A DNA stretch of 64,000 nucleotides from IMG/VR virus record IMGVR_UViG_3300037011_000606, positions 1 through 64,000 of that record. The stretch is one strand, 5' to 3'. The stretch is from a virus. Numbering within the stretch: position 1 is the stretch's first letter; the number at the start of each line of letters is the position of its first letter. The notes beneath the pieces are model-generated. The model was not told the DNA's origin. It worked only from the letters and a program-made list of their open reading frames with translations, and searched no databases. Positions 36,899 through 45,992 of the stretch are shown piece after piece. Position numbers and translations under genes: made by a program.

Positions 36899-37354
36899 TC
36901 ACCCCAGATAAAATCTCAACCCAACCTTAACATCATGAAGCAACAAACTATCATAATCAGTCAGGGCATTTGTCCACTGAAACTCATAAGTTGCATCCTC
37001 CGCATCCACAGTAGACTTAACATCTATCGACCCAACTATAGCATCTCCAGGCCCATCTGAAGAACCCCCAACCTTCAGCTCATCGTCTACGAACTTAATA
37101 GCATTAGTTAAGGATCCTCCACTCTTCTTCACCTGTATGTATTGAGTCCCGCTGAGCTTATTCGTACTACTATTGCTATTCTCCACCTTTCTAAACATTA
37201 CAATAGCTTCAACCCTCTTCAACACCAATCCCGTGGGAAAGAAGCCAGGAAGCACAACTACAGAGGGCAAGGTCGGATCCAAACTACCAGAGGTTGTTAG
37301 AGTTACTGTAGCCTGAGGTTCAGAGAACTGCGTCAATACTACTTGCTTCTTCAT
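36899..37354 (-). CDS. Beta-rich minor virion protein, 151 aa
   Basis: The sequence is Val/Thr/Ser-rich with alternating strands (SLDPTLPSVVVLPGFFPTGL, ATYEFQWTNALTDYDSL). It resembles the C-terminal head domain of the preceding spike gene (37363), which is also about 125 aa of jelly-roll type. ATG 37354 is taken; an overlapping TTG at 37366 is possible. Probably a baseplate accessory or receptor-binding protein. Confidence 0.5.
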   Translation of the reverse strand: MKKQVVLTQFSEPQATVTLTTSGSLDPTLPSVVVLPGFFPTGLVLKRVEAIVMFRKVENSNSSTNKLSGTQYIQVKKSGGSLTNAIKFVDDELKVGGSSDGPGDAIVGSIDVKSTVDAEDATYEFQWTNALTDYDSLLLHDVKVGLRFYLG

Positions 37355-37362
37355 ATACGTCG

Positions 37363-38562
37363 TCAAGTATACACCACCATTATAATAATTGAAAAGTCCG
37401 AGGGTAATAAAGCTGCATCATCCGACACCGCATCCGTATCTACAGTTAACCTATCATTCTGCGCCAAGGAAACTATGTCAGGTATTCCACTAGCCGCATA
37501 AGCTTCTCCCCCACCGGCTGTCGCAGTAATCGTCGGCCTATTAGCTTGAGTAGTAAATATAGTAACACCATTTTTATTCACATCCCAAATACTACTAGTC
37601 ACCCCTCCCCCATTCTTTCCTCTCTCTTTAACATCAGCTACCACTCTAGAGATTGTACATGCAGCTGGAGCTATCCAAGCACCATCAACCCTAGTATCTA
37701 TAATAAACTCTCCAGTGCCCACAAACCTAATAGTCTCCTGTGGTGAAGCACCCGCTGGAGCAGCTGGGGTACCATGAGTATGATCTCCTTTTGAGAATGT
37801 AGCCGCTGTTCCTGCATTTGAAGCTTGTCCAAATGAAGTCTCAGTAGTCACCGTTGTAGCTGCCACCGGAATAGTAGGTGCAGCGGGTGTTCCATGAGTA
37901 TGATCGCCCCTAGAGAAGGCAGTGGCTACCCCTGCACTTGGAGCCTGGCCAAATGCTATCTCACTAACTACCGTACCTGATGGCGAAGATCCAGAACCAC
38001 TACTCAACTCTATAGTAACCCCATTAACCCTAACCTTAATCTTAGTCCCATTCCTCCAGATCATCCCATCTACAGGGGTCGTAGGATCCGCACTAAGGTC
38101 CTGTAAAGCTAACTCCTTCTCTACCCCCACCCTTCCAGTTAACATCATCTGTCCAACTGGCCAATTAATATTGGTCTCATTAGCTAACACAAACCCCGCT
38201 AAAACTATAGCATACTCCCTATTGAAATACTCCTCACTATCAATATCCCTTTGAACCACCTGAGTATTAGTAATAAGCGTATCTAGGTTAAACTTCGAAA
38301 ATCCGACCAATACCACATCGCCCACAGCTACAGGCAACAACACCATCGATGTTCCCCCTCTGGGAAACACCATTGGCACATCTTCCAACTCCAAATAAGG
38401 GTTGTCAATCCTTTCAATCTTAATCTTAACCCCAACGGTCATCCCACTGTTAACCTTAGTGATAACCCCCGGACACAAAGTCCAGACCCCTCTAACCAAC
38501 TCCAATATCATATTGCGAGTGTGGTCAGGAATGCTGACTGGCTCGTCATTAACTGCTTGCAT
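37363..38562 (-). CDS. Baseplate spike, Gp138/gpV-like OB domain plus HTHG repeats and head domain, 399 aa
   Basis: Residues 10-135 resemble the N-terminal OB domain of Gp138-type spikes (PGVITKVNSGMTVGV, LEDVPMVFPRGG, VAVGDVVLVGFSK). Residues 205-270 contain two near-identical units with FSRGDHTHGTPAAP and FSKGDHTHGTPAAP; HxH motifs bind metal in trimeric tail tips. The last 125 residues form a jelly-roll-like head. It would be the central, membrane- or surface-contacting spike below the tail tube. Confidence 0.7.
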   Translation of the reverse strand: MQAVNDEPVSIPDHTRNMILELVRGVWTLCPGVITKVNSGMTVGVKIKIERIDNPYLELEDVPMVFPRGGTSMVLLPVAVGDVVLVGFSKFNLDTLITNTQVVQRDIDSEEYFNREYAIVLAGFVLANETNINWPVGQMMLTGRVGVEKELALQDLSADPTTPVDGMIWRNGTKIKVRVNGVTIELSSGSGSSPSGTVVSEIAFGQAPSAGVATAFSRGDHTHGTPAAPTIPVAATTVTTETSFGQASNAGTAATFSKGDHTHGTPAAPAGASPQETIRFVGTGEFIIDTRVDGAWIAPAACTISRVVADVKERGKNGGGVTSSIWDVNKNGVTIFTTQANRPTITATAGGGEAYAASGIPDIVSLAQNDRLTVDTDAVSDDAALLPSDFSIIIMVVYT

Positions 38563-39752
38563 TATCCACTCTCCGGTGGGAACAAACTTTCATCATATCC
38601 ATACTCATACTCATTCTCCAAATCTCCCTCCAAACTAACATCCTCAGAGGGCAATACTAATATAGGCTCGGAGTTTATAACACTCTGTGTAGCTTTTAGC
38701 AATCTGCAGTTCATCTCAACATAATGATCAGATGCACTGCTTACAAACCTAACATCATCAGCTATGTAATACCTCACATGTTGGCGATATTCTACCTGTA
38801 TAACCGAACTCCTAAACATGCGCCAATCCAACAGTACTTTAATAGTATACTTAGAATCAGAGGTATTCCCCTTATCATCTCTACTCTGTTCAACAGACAT
38901 CAATCCTGTCTTCTCATTAAACACTAGCCCAGTTGGCATGCCCAAATTCTTCCTCATACAATAAAATCTGCCTTGCCTCATGAACCAGTGCATTGGATAT
39001 TGTACTCTCTTCCCTTCAGTGGGAGATGTTGTAGAGGTCGATACCCATACCCCCTGATGAAAAGCCCGATCAACAATCTCCGATAACCAATACTTAAAAG
39101 TGTGGTCAGTGTTTAGTGCAAAATTCTGCAACATACACTCATCTAAAACTTCCTTATCCAAAAACCCAATTACAACATTAGTTAACTGCAACATATCTTC
39201 AATAACCGTAGTGTACTTTGTTCCCTTTATCCATCGCTGACTACCAACCCTCTGTAGAAACGTCGTTTGATCTTCTACACATTCCAAAGTCAAACAATCA
39301 TCATTATCTGACCTACTCCAGGACATAGATTGCACTTTGCCTAAGAAAATAACCCCATAGTTCGACAACCTACCTGCCATAACAGAAACATATGACCCCT
39401 TGCCATACTGCTTCAATAATCCAAAATGATTAACATTATACAACTTCACTGTACAATCACTTGGTTGAACATTCTTCCCATATTTAATATCAATATCTAT
39501 ATCCACCCCTTTTACCCACCTACCACCCTCATGCCTCCCCGTATGATATTTCGCCCCATACTTCCCTATCTCCTCCTCAGATTTTCCTTCCTTCGCCCAA
39601 GCTTCTACCTGAGCTTTAATACTACCCAAAGCACTTACTATACTTGGGGCTGGAGCTATAGCTACCTCTATATATTTACAATCAAAAGGCTTAGCTAAGT
39701 TCAACTCCTGAATACTTTTTAACGGGGGTATTGTAGGTGGAATTACGACCAT
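38562..39752 (-). CDS. Baseplate hub protein (gp27/gpD/XkdQ-like), 396 aa
   Basis: The position after tape measure and Dit-like genes and before the spike fits a hub. Sequence features fit too: VDIDIDIKYGKNVQPSDCTVKLYN, GSYVSVMAGR, VIFLGKVQSMSWSR and DDCLTLECVEDQ, as in late-control D/hub proteins. It would form the trimeric adaptor between tube and spike. Confidence 0.7.
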   Translation of the reverse strand: MVVIPPTIPPLKSIQELNLAKPFDCKYIEVAIAPAPSIVSALGSIKAQVEAWAKEGKSEEEIGKYGAKYHTGRHEGGRWVKGVDIDIDIKYGKNVQPSDCTVKLYNVNHFGLLKQYGKGSYVSVMAGRLSNYGVIFLGKVQSMSWSRSDNDDCLTLECVEDQTTFLQRVGSQRWIKGTKYTTVIEDMLQLTNVVIGFLDKEVLDECMLQNFALNTDHTFKYWLSEIVDRAFHQGVWVSTSTTSPTEGKRVQYPMHWFMRQGRFYCMRKNLGMPTGLVFNEKTGLMSVEQSRDDKGNTSDSKYTIKVLLDWRMFRSSVIQVEYRQHVRYYIADDVRFVSSASDHYVEMNCRLLKATQSVINSEPILVLPSEDVSLEGDLENEYEYGYDESLFPPESG

Positions 39753-40063
39753 GGGATAAACAACCTAATATCTACATTATCTTCACTTATCTCTTCCGCG
39801 GTTAATAGACCTATCTCTATGCCATTGGTAGGACTCTTTATCGGAATGAAACACCCCTCGCTTAACCTCCCTTGAAAAACAACTGTACCATCACCCATCT
39901 TCCAAGTGAGTATTAACGAATCATCATAGGAGTTAAACCTATAGGTAAAGCTAAACAACATCTTATCAATCTCTGCAAATACTATCTGCGGAAACCCAGC
40001 TAGATAATTCACAGGAAATGCTACATAATCCATACTTGTCATATTCTCACTTCCAATATTCAT
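39743..40063 (-). CDS. Baseplate plug-like protein, 106 aa
   Basis: FPVNYLAGFPQIVFAEIDKM and FSFTYRFNSYDDSLILTWKM follow the pattern of small baseplate plug proteins found beside hub genes in contractile phages. It overlaps both neighbours by a few bases. The precise start is uncertain because several Met codons follow within 20 residues. Confidence 0.55.
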   Translation of the reverse strand: MNIGSENMTSMDYVAFPVNYLAGFPQIVFAEIDKMLFSFTYRFNSYDDSLILTWKMGDGTVVFQGRLSEGCFIPIKSPTNGIEIGLLTAEEISEDNVDIRLFIPWS

Positions 40064-40673
40064 TCCAACCTTTAACCAAAGGTCTATCTGCTAACCAATC
40101 ATAAGATGCTTCCCACCACTCCTTATTCTTCGAAGTGGTTGCCGGTTTAATCAAGGTCACCTTATCATAATCTCCAACTGGCGTAAGTCCAATCACCGTG
40201 CCATCAGAGTCCACAATATATTGAAAGGTCGCTGCTTCAAAACTCACAACATTCAGTTGCTTAATCGATAGGGATGCTTCAAAAGATGACTTCGAAGCAC
40301 TAGATTCTTTAGTACTCAACCCAGTGATTATCATATTTTCAAATGAACCCAAATCACAGACAAACTTAAACATCATCTTATTGTCCCAGAGCCAAGCCAA
40401 ATAGTTATACTGCTCAACTCTATTAAATACACCTTTTGCACTATAATTCCCACCTATAGGATAAGCTTCATCAGAACTCTGATAATTAGGATTAGTCACA
40501 TCTTCATAGAAGGTTATATCCAACTCAAAAGCCACTGGATCATTTGTTATATGAAAATCAACATATACGCCCTCTTCAAGAGCCGCCTGAGTAGTGCTGG
40601 CAGACAGATTGAGCGTAACCGACTTGCACCCCTTATATGTATACGTTCCTATTCTAACATTAGTATTCTTCAT
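40047..40673 (-). CDS. Dit-like / distal tail adaptor protein, 208 aa
   Basis: Beta-rich with FELDITFYEDVTNPNY and a central strand/helix region. Its place directly after the tape measure fits a distal tail or baseplate adaptor. The C-terminus is Trp-rich (EWWEASYDWLADRP). Family assignment is by position and pattern only. Confidence 0.5.
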   Translation of the reverse strand: MKNTNVRIGTYTYKGCKSVTLNLSASTTQAALEEGVYVDFHITNDPVAFELDITFYEDVTNPNYQSSDEAYPIGGNYSAKGVFNRVEQYNYLAWLWDNKMMFKFVCDLGSFENMIITGLSTKESSASKSSFEASLSIKQLNVVSFEAATFQYIVDSDGTVIGLTPVGDYDKVTLIKPATTSKNKEWWEASYDWLADRPLVKGWNEYWK

Positions 40674-43256
40674 TTAACCCACCGAGCCTCTATACTGATT
40701 GCTCAACCTCTTCATAGACTCATCGGCAGCATCCACAATAGTGCTCTTTAACTTCCTCTCTGACATAGCACCATGTATCTGTGTTCCAGACACATTAACA
40801 TTAACCACTGGAGCAAAAGCTCTCCCACTCCTCGCATTAACACTCCCTTCAAAAGAACTCCTAACACCAAATCCAACCCTTCCTTTTCCCCCTCTCAAAT
40901 TGTTAATCCCCTCACCTAGAGAGTTAACGGAATCTAGAGCAGCCTCAGAATCTAACTGCATATCATGGAAGAAGGGCGAATGAGATCCACTGTTCTCATA
41001 ACTATCTCCAGTTGCCCCAAAAGCTTGAGCCAGCGAGGCCAAAGCACCAACAACTACCATTATCGAAGCGGCAATCAATATCAGAGGGTTAGCCCATAAG
41101 GCAGCATTCAACGCCCACATTACTATAATCACTCCACCAATTATCGAAGCCAACCATCCAAGCCCACTAGCCACCAACATAATTAAGCTTGCAAACAGCA
41201 TCAATGGACTTATTCTCATAACAAAGTTCATAATTCTCTGGGCATTCGAAACTGCATTAGTCGCAAACAAATACACCCAAAGTTTTTGTGCGGCTAATAC
41301 TAAAGCATCTCCATGACCCTTTAGACTAATTGCTGAAGCCCATGACCAAAATGCATGCATTTTATCAGCTGCCGCCGCAGCCCAAGCAGCAGCAGCCTTT
41401 TTAGTAAACCCAGCAGCAACCAGCTTCGACCTCACCCACAATAAGAACAATGCTGAGGCTAATATCATTACCGTAGTAGCTAATATCTTCATAGCTGTAT
41501 TACCAGTATGATAAGCCTTAATCAATAGGATAAACGACGCAAACATCAATGTGAAGTATATAGTGCATATCATTAAGGGAGCTACAACTCTCCACAATGA
41601 AGCCGCCAACATATTGGCAGACTTAGCCAACAACTTATAACTCTCTTTCATAAGAGAAGCATTATTTATCATCGCTTGCCTTCCCAATATAGCATTTGTC
41701 GATTCAATCTGAGTATTCACGACTGATTGTGCTGCTGCAACCAACACCAATGTACCTACGAAGGTCATTAGCTGACCGCCCACTTTAGCAAGAGTAGAAC
41801 CCACTAACAACGAAACAGCCACCACTTGCTTAAATGCAGGAGGCAACTGATTAACTAACTTAACCAACTCCGTTAACAGACTATTCATATCCTTAAACAT
41901 GGGAGCCAAACTCTCGCCAAAGGACGCATACAATGTATTAATAGTTGCATTCAATATATCTGTCGTCCCTTTCAACGTCTTTAATCTCTCATCTACTATC
42001 TCCCCAGCCACCGAAGCTTGTTTAACAACATCTATCCACTTCTCAGAGGTACTAGTCAACACCTTAATAATATTCTCCACACTATCTGCAGAAATACCCA
42101 TCTGCCCTAACTGTATTCTCAGATCATTAATGTCCACAGTTCTATTTTTTAGCTGCTCCTTCCACCCCATTAACACCTTAGTAACATCCCCGCCGAACTT
42201 AACCATCAATGCTTCCTTCGCTCCTACTGCCGCGAGCCCCAACTCTGTATCTCTCAAATCCTTAACATTTGAGCTATAGAGCGCTGACCATAAGGTCAAA
42301 GCTTCAGTTCCAAATATAGATTGCAAAGCAGCATTCCTCTGAACAGTAGACAGATCCTTTAGCTTATCCTGCAACTCCTCTACTATATCAGCCATCCCTT
42401 TGAGCGACCCATCTGTTTTAAGAATCTCTAACCCATACATCTTAACAGTAGCCGCTCCACCAGCTATTGTTCCCTGAGATGCTGCAGCAATCTTCTGCAA
42501 ATTGACCAATGAAATTCTTAACGCCCTACCTGCTATGCCCGCCCTAATCATATTATCTCCAGCGGTCATCAATACGGTCATAGTCTCTTCGAATGACCAA
42601 TGTGCCAAATCAGCAGCAGCTGCTACATACTTAAATGCCTCTCCCAGACTCTGAACCGTAACCACCGAAGAATTTGCAGCATATGCCAACTCTCCAGTTA
42701 TGCCAGACATAGTCTGCATAATACTATTAGCATCTCTCGCTTTCATCGAAAACCCATTAAATACACCTACCGCAAGGTCAGTGGCCTCTTGAACACTAAT
42801 CATGCCAACTCTGGCCAAATCCAAAACACCCTTCGTCGCAGCCATCGTCTCAGTGAGATTAAAGCCTGCCATAGCTAAGGACTGCATAGCCTGGCCAACT
42901 TCCTTAGCAGTAAATCCAGTCTGTACGCTAAGGGCCAACATCTCCTCAGTTACCTTCCTAGTCTGTTCAGCAGTAGCCCCCAATACAGTCCCTACTATAG
43001 AAGCTTGATACTCCACATCTGAAAATGCACTAGTCATCTGACTAACTACTTTCCCAACCGTATTCCCAATCCTATTTAAAACTCCACCCGCTGCCATTAA
43101 TCCAAAAGCCATATAAAGAAACGTGGTTCTCGACTGACTCATCTTAACGCCAGTCTCATCAAGTACATTACCAACCTGTTTAAATTGTTGCTGAGCCTGC
43201 GAGGTATTAGATGTGACTAATATATGGGCGTGCCCTGTAACACTGCTATCTGCCAT
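40674..43256 (-). CDS. Tail tape measure protein, 860 aa
   Basis: Classic tape measure composition: N-terminal helical region with SNTSQAQQQFKQVGNVLDE, a TMP-domain with SAFSDVEYQASIVGTVLGAT and SVQTGFTAKEVGQAMQSLAM, GFSMKARDANSIMQTM, then long Ala-rich helices and several hydrophobic segments (590-760). The C-terminal tail binds the tip complex. By the usual rule of about 0.15 nm per residue, the tail would be roughly 120-130 nm long. ATG 43256 overlaps the stop of the frameshift product. Confidence 0.92.
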   Translation of the reverse strand: MADSSVTGHAHILVTSNTSQAQQQFKQVGNVLDETGVKMSQSRTTFLYMAFGLMAAGGVLNRIGNTVGKVVSQMTSAFSDVEYQASIVGTVLGATAEQTRKVTEEMLALSVQTGFTAKEVGQAMQSLAMAGFNLTETMAATKGVLDLARVGMISVQEATDLAVGVFNGFSMKARDANSIMQTMSGITGELAYAANSSVVTVQSLGEAFKYVAAAADLAHWSFEETMTVLMTAGDNMIRAGIAGRALRISLVNLQKIAAASQGTIAGGAATVKMYGLEILKTDGSLKGMADIVEELQDKLKDLSTVQRNAALQSIFGTEALTLWSALYSSNVKDLRDTELGLAAVGAKEALMVKFGGDVTKVLMGWKEQLKNRTVDINDLRIQLGQMGISADSVENIIKVLTSTSEKWIDVVKQASVAGEIVDERLKTLKGTTDILNATINTLYASFGESLAPMFKDMNSLLTELVKLVNQLPPAFKQVVAVSLLVGSTLAKVGGQLMTFVGTLVLVAAAQSVVNTQIESTNAILGRQAMINNASLMKESYKLLAKSANMLAASLWRVVAPLMICTIYFTLMFASFILLIKAYHTGNTAMKILATTVMILASALFLLWVRSKLVAAGFTKKAAAAWAAAAADKMHAFWSWASAISLKGHGDALVLAAQKLWVYLFATNAVSNAQRIMNFVMRISPLMLFASLIMLVASGLGWLASIIGGVIIVMWALNAALWANPLILIAASIMVVVGALASLAQAFGATGDSYENSGSHSPFFHDMQLDSEAALDSVNSLGEGINNLRGGKGRVGFGVRSSFEGSVNARSGRAFAPVVNVNVSGTQIHGAMSERKLKSTIVDAADESMKRLSNQYRGSVG

Positions 43257-43797
43257 CAATCCATCTCCATAAATTGAAACCTGTTAAGATGATTACCGTG
43301 AGAACCACTCATTTGTTTAAACTGTCCTGACTGCATCTCATACCATTTGGTTAAGGCCAAAGCATACCTCATTGTCTTTCTTATGGGCCATGCTCTGACC
43401 TCTTCCACATCTTTATTAAACTCTTTTGCTATGAGATAGAAGTCGTATTCATCTTCTACCTCTAACTCTGCTTTTTTCGAGCCATCTCCGTCAGGCCGAG
43501 TAACTCCTCGACTTCACCAACGAGAGTAATCCTAACCACTCCTCTCAGATCTCTCGACCAGTCAATCTTTGGCTCGATAATAACCGCCTTGAGCAACTCC
43601 TTAGCATAAGTCTCTTGATCCATCTTTCCATCCTTATCTGTTGCTGACCTAGTCAATGCGAATATTTCCGCGCCGCCTATGTCTCTGCACTTAAACTGTA
43701 TACCGAAGGCCTCGAAGGTAAAAAATTCCTCCTTATAATACAGCTTCTCGAGATCGGGCTTCGATCCCTCTGCCTCTGGGGTTTTCCCAACTACCAT
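43256..43797 (-). CDS. Tail assembly chaperone, -1 frameshift long form (GT-like), about 180 aa
   Basis: Slippage by -1 on A AAA AAG (43477-43471) continues the chaperone in a frame open for 71 more codons: AELEVEDEYDFYLIAKEFNK, then WPIRKTMRYALALTKWYEM, ending at TGA 43258-43256. The extension has a helical, aromatic composition like known T domains. The stop overlaps the tape measure ATG. Without the shift, 43259-43461 would be an unexplained gap. Confidence 0.8.
43462..43797 (-). CDS. Tail assembly chaperone, short form (G-like), 111 aa
   Basis: Located between tube and tape measure genes, where tail chaperones always lie. LYYKEEFFTFEAFGIQFKCR and EELLGLTEMARKKQS are its ends. The last codons contain the heptamer A AAA AAG at 43477-43471, after which the zero frame stops within nine bases. 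AGGAGGAAGG precedes ATG 43797. It helps polymerise the tail around the tape measure. Confidence 0.8.
   Translation of the reverse strand: MVVGKTPEAEGSKPDLEKLYYKEEFFTFEAFGIQFKCRDIGGAEIFALTRSATDKDGKMDQETYAKELLKAVIIEPKIDWSRDLRGVVRITLVGEVEELLGLTEMARKKQS
43471..43477 (-). promoter_or_regulatory. Programmed -1 ribosomal frameshift site (A AAA AAG)
   Basis: On the coding strand the codons read CGA AAA AAG CAG AGT TAG. The heptamer AAAAAAG is the canonical X XXY YYZ slippery sequence used for G/GT chaperones in many tailed phages. The zero-frame stop lies six bases beyond it. No stem-loop was verified by eye downstream. Confidence 0.8.
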
Positions 43798-43823
43798 ATT
43801 CCTTCCTCCTAATTATTGAGCGT

Positions 43824-43872
43824 GAAAAAAGAAAAAAGATACTACGAGATTAATTCGTATTCTCGTAGTATC
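43824..43872 (-). terminator. Strong hairpin plus T-run after the tail tube gene
   Basis: On the minus strand, GATACTACGAGA and TCTCGTAGTATC form a perfect 12-bp stem (43872-43861 and 43849-43838) with an 11-nt loop, then TTTTTTCTTTTTT. The stem overlaps the last codons of the tube gene. It would end most tube/sheath transcripts before the chaperone gene. Confidence 0.85.
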
Positions 43873-44287
43873 CATATCCCGAAAACTTATACACGTACAC
43901 CGGAGCGTTCTTCTTGTCGGTCTTGAACTCTGGGAAGCCCTGCGGCATCGCAAAGTGCATACCCTTTACTTTGAAGCCATACGCTTTTTCAAAGTCGCTC
44001 TCTACAGAGATGACAAACGTCACCGGAGTCAACGATCCTTCCTTTGCCTGTTCTATCAATCCTCTCAGGTAATCATTCTCAGGCGAAGAAGCGTTCAGTG
44101 CGATTGTTGCCTCGGCCTTAGTAGAGGTATCAACGTTGAACCCCACTTCACTGACCAATCCATCAATCACAGAGGACTCGCTCGCTGGAGTTATTCCGAA
44201 ACCCTCAGGAGCCACTCCCGTCATAGGTTTGCCACCTATCGTGCACTTTACCTTCTTTATGTTGAACACTTGCGCTGTATCAGCCAT
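43850..44287 (-). CDS. Major tail tube protein, 145 aa
   Basis: Directly downstream of the sheath gene, with GC-ending codon bias. The fold pattern (VKCTIGGKPMTGVAPEGFGI, TKAEATIALNASSPENDYL, DFEKAYGFKVKGMHF) suits tube proteins of contractile tails. It stacks as hexamers to form the inner tube. A strong terminator overlaps its end. Confidence 0.8.
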   Translation of the reverse strand: MADTAQVFNIKKVKCTIGGKPMTGVAPEGFGITPASESSVIDGLVSEVGFNVDTSTKAEATIALNASSPENDYLRGLIEQAKEGSLTPVTFVISVESDFEKAYGFKVKGMHFAMPQGFPEFKTDKKNAPVYVYKFSGYGYYENTN

Positions 44288-44297
44288 TTACATCACC

Positions 44298-45620
44298 TCA
44301 CACCGAGATCGCCAAGTTAATGGTGATCGACTCTATATGCCCAGTCAGATATACGGTGACATAGATGTTGTCCAGCAACCTCGCGGTCTTATCTCCCGCG
44401 GTAATATCATCGTAGTCAGGCATATTGACAACGAACCCCTTTCTGAATGTTCCATTATCCATAAAGGGCTGTTTCAGGGCGCCCAACTCGACCGCATTCT
44501 GCAAGGTCTGCTCTATGCAAGCCTTAACCGTATCTATTCCGGACTTGTCAAACGGCACAGGGTTGTTCGCTATCAGCGTCTCCAAATCCCAGATGATATT
44601 CTCCTCGAGGTAGTATCTCGTTCTCGTCACATCTATGAACTTGTACGCCGATGACCCACCAGCCATCGACAAACCATCTGACGGTCTCCACATGCTCTGC
44701 TTCAGGATAAGTGCATTCTCGGATGCGGCTTCGAATGCGGTTACCTGAGACTTTGTGAACTGACTGATGCTAGCATCATGCAATCCAAGCAAGGTCTTCC
44801 ACATTATCTTATCCCAAGGTTCTGTCACAGCTATCCTACCAGCCAATACCGCACCTACATCATCAGCCGCATTCGTATCCAGGTGCGCTATAGTTATGAC
44901 ATTCCTCGAAGTGTAGGACAGCTTGGCATCCGTCTTAAGATCCTTCAGCTGCGTTGCCGCAACTTCATCTCCCCTGCCGCATATGGGCATTATCCACGCA
45001 TAGGTGTCCGCAATGTCCGCTATATTGGCGAGTATTCCCCAATCCTGAGGACCAGCTCCACCGTTGCCTCCAGTGCCATCAGTATACGCGCAAAAGTAGA
45101 TGATATCTACTAATCGCTCGTAGTCCTTAACGGCTGTTATAAACGTAGACATAACATAGTAGTCGTAGGCAACATCTTTGGCGACAGCACCATTGATAAA
45201 TATCTGAGTTCCCTCAGTACCTATCTGTGCCTTGCTTGCTCCTGGATCCTCCGGCGGGCCTTTGTAGTCATACTCTATGGTAAAGGCAGCAATTGCCACC
45301 GTTCCACCTTTCACAGGTCCGAAGTCCAGCGTGTGTGCAGCCCCAGCAGCAGTGTTCTCAACAGCCACCGTGGTCTTGTTTATCTTAACCGCATAGAAGT
45401 AATCTACCCCTTGTGCGATCAGATTCACGGCTGCCTTGTACACCTTGCTAGAGTTCAGGAAGTCCGTTGCTAGGTCCGCGAGGTTAGTATATCGGGTGAC
45501 AGTATTCACACCCAATACCCCGCCCTCATTCTCACCTACCAGGAGAACACTCCCCCAGCTTGGCTGAACTTCTCCAGCTGCCAGAATCGTCGTATCAACA
45601 GTTATTGGATCAACCGGCAT
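44298..45620 (-). CDS. Tail sheath protein, 440 aa
   Basis: Sheath features: N-terminal ITVDTTILAAGEVQPSWGSV, a central domain with DYERLVDIIYFCAYTD and WIMPICGRGDEVA, and the conserved C-terminal part SSAYKFIDVTRTRYYLEENI, LIANNPVPFD, LKQPFMDNGTFRKGFVVNM, VYLTGHIESITINLAISV. It contracts to drive the tube through the host envelope. GC-ending codon bias marks it as highly expressed. Confidence 0.92.
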   Translation of the reverse strand: MPVDPITVDTTILAAGEVQPSWGSVLLVGENEGGVLGVNTVTRYTNLADLATDFLNSSKVYKAAVNLIAQGVDYFYAVKINKTTVAVENTAAGAAHTLDFGPVKGGTVAIAAFTIEYDYKGPPEDPGASKAQIGTEGTQIFINGAVAKDVAYDYYVMSTFITAVKDYERLVDIIYFCAYTDGTGGNGGAGPQDWGILANIADIADTYAWIMPICGRGDEVAATQLKDLKTDAKLSYTSRNVITIAHLDTNAADDVGAVLAGRIAVTEPWDKIMWKTLLGLHDASISQFTKSQVTAFEAASENALILKQSMWRPSDGLSMAGGSSAYKFIDVTRTRYYLEENIIWDLETLIANNPVPFDKSGIDTVKACIEQTLQNAVELGALKQPFMDNGTFRKGFVVNMPDYDDITAGDKTARLLDNIYVTVYLTGHIESITINLAISV

Positions 45621-45625
45621 CTAAA

Positions 45626-45979
45626 TCACCCCAGCTTAGGAGACTCTACTTTCGGCGTTCCATTCCTCTTCTGATCTACAAGCTTCTTCAGCTCGGCCGC
45701 GGACAACTTCAAGTAGTCTTTTATGCCTAGGTTTTTGGCCGCCATTCTCAGCTTCATGTCCGTAGCGTCGGGCTTGCTAGCCTCAACACTCGGAACCGAC
45801 GGCTTATCTCCTTCCTTAGGCTCGACGTACTCCTTGTAGTCTATTAGGCCGATCCTCATAGCCTTCTTCATCTCATCCGTTTCCTTGTCGACAATGCACG
45901 ACTCCCCAGACATCAAGATTTTCTTTCCTGAGTTGAGCAGCTGTACATTTCGCTTCGCTGTTATTTCATACCTAACCAT
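45626..45979 (-). CDS. Neck/tail-region protein with SAP-like C-terminus, 117 aa
   Basis: GAGGTG seven bases upstream fixes ATG 45979. The N-terminal half is a small beta domain (VRYEITAKRNVQLLNSGKKI); a linker with Pro/Ser follows, and the end AAKNLGIKDYLKLSAAELKKLV resembles a SAP or Rho-N helix pair. GC-ending codons match sheath and tube, with which it forms a unit. Possibly a tail-completion or DNA-contacting neck protein. Confidence 0.5.
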   Translation of the reverse strand: MVRYEITAKRNVQLLNSGKKILMSGESCIVDKETDEMKKAMRIGLIDYKEYVEPKEGDKPSVPSVEASKPDATDMKLRMAAKNLGIKDYLKLSAAELKKLVDQKRNGTPKVESPKLG

Positions 45980-45992
45980 TTCAAACACCTCA

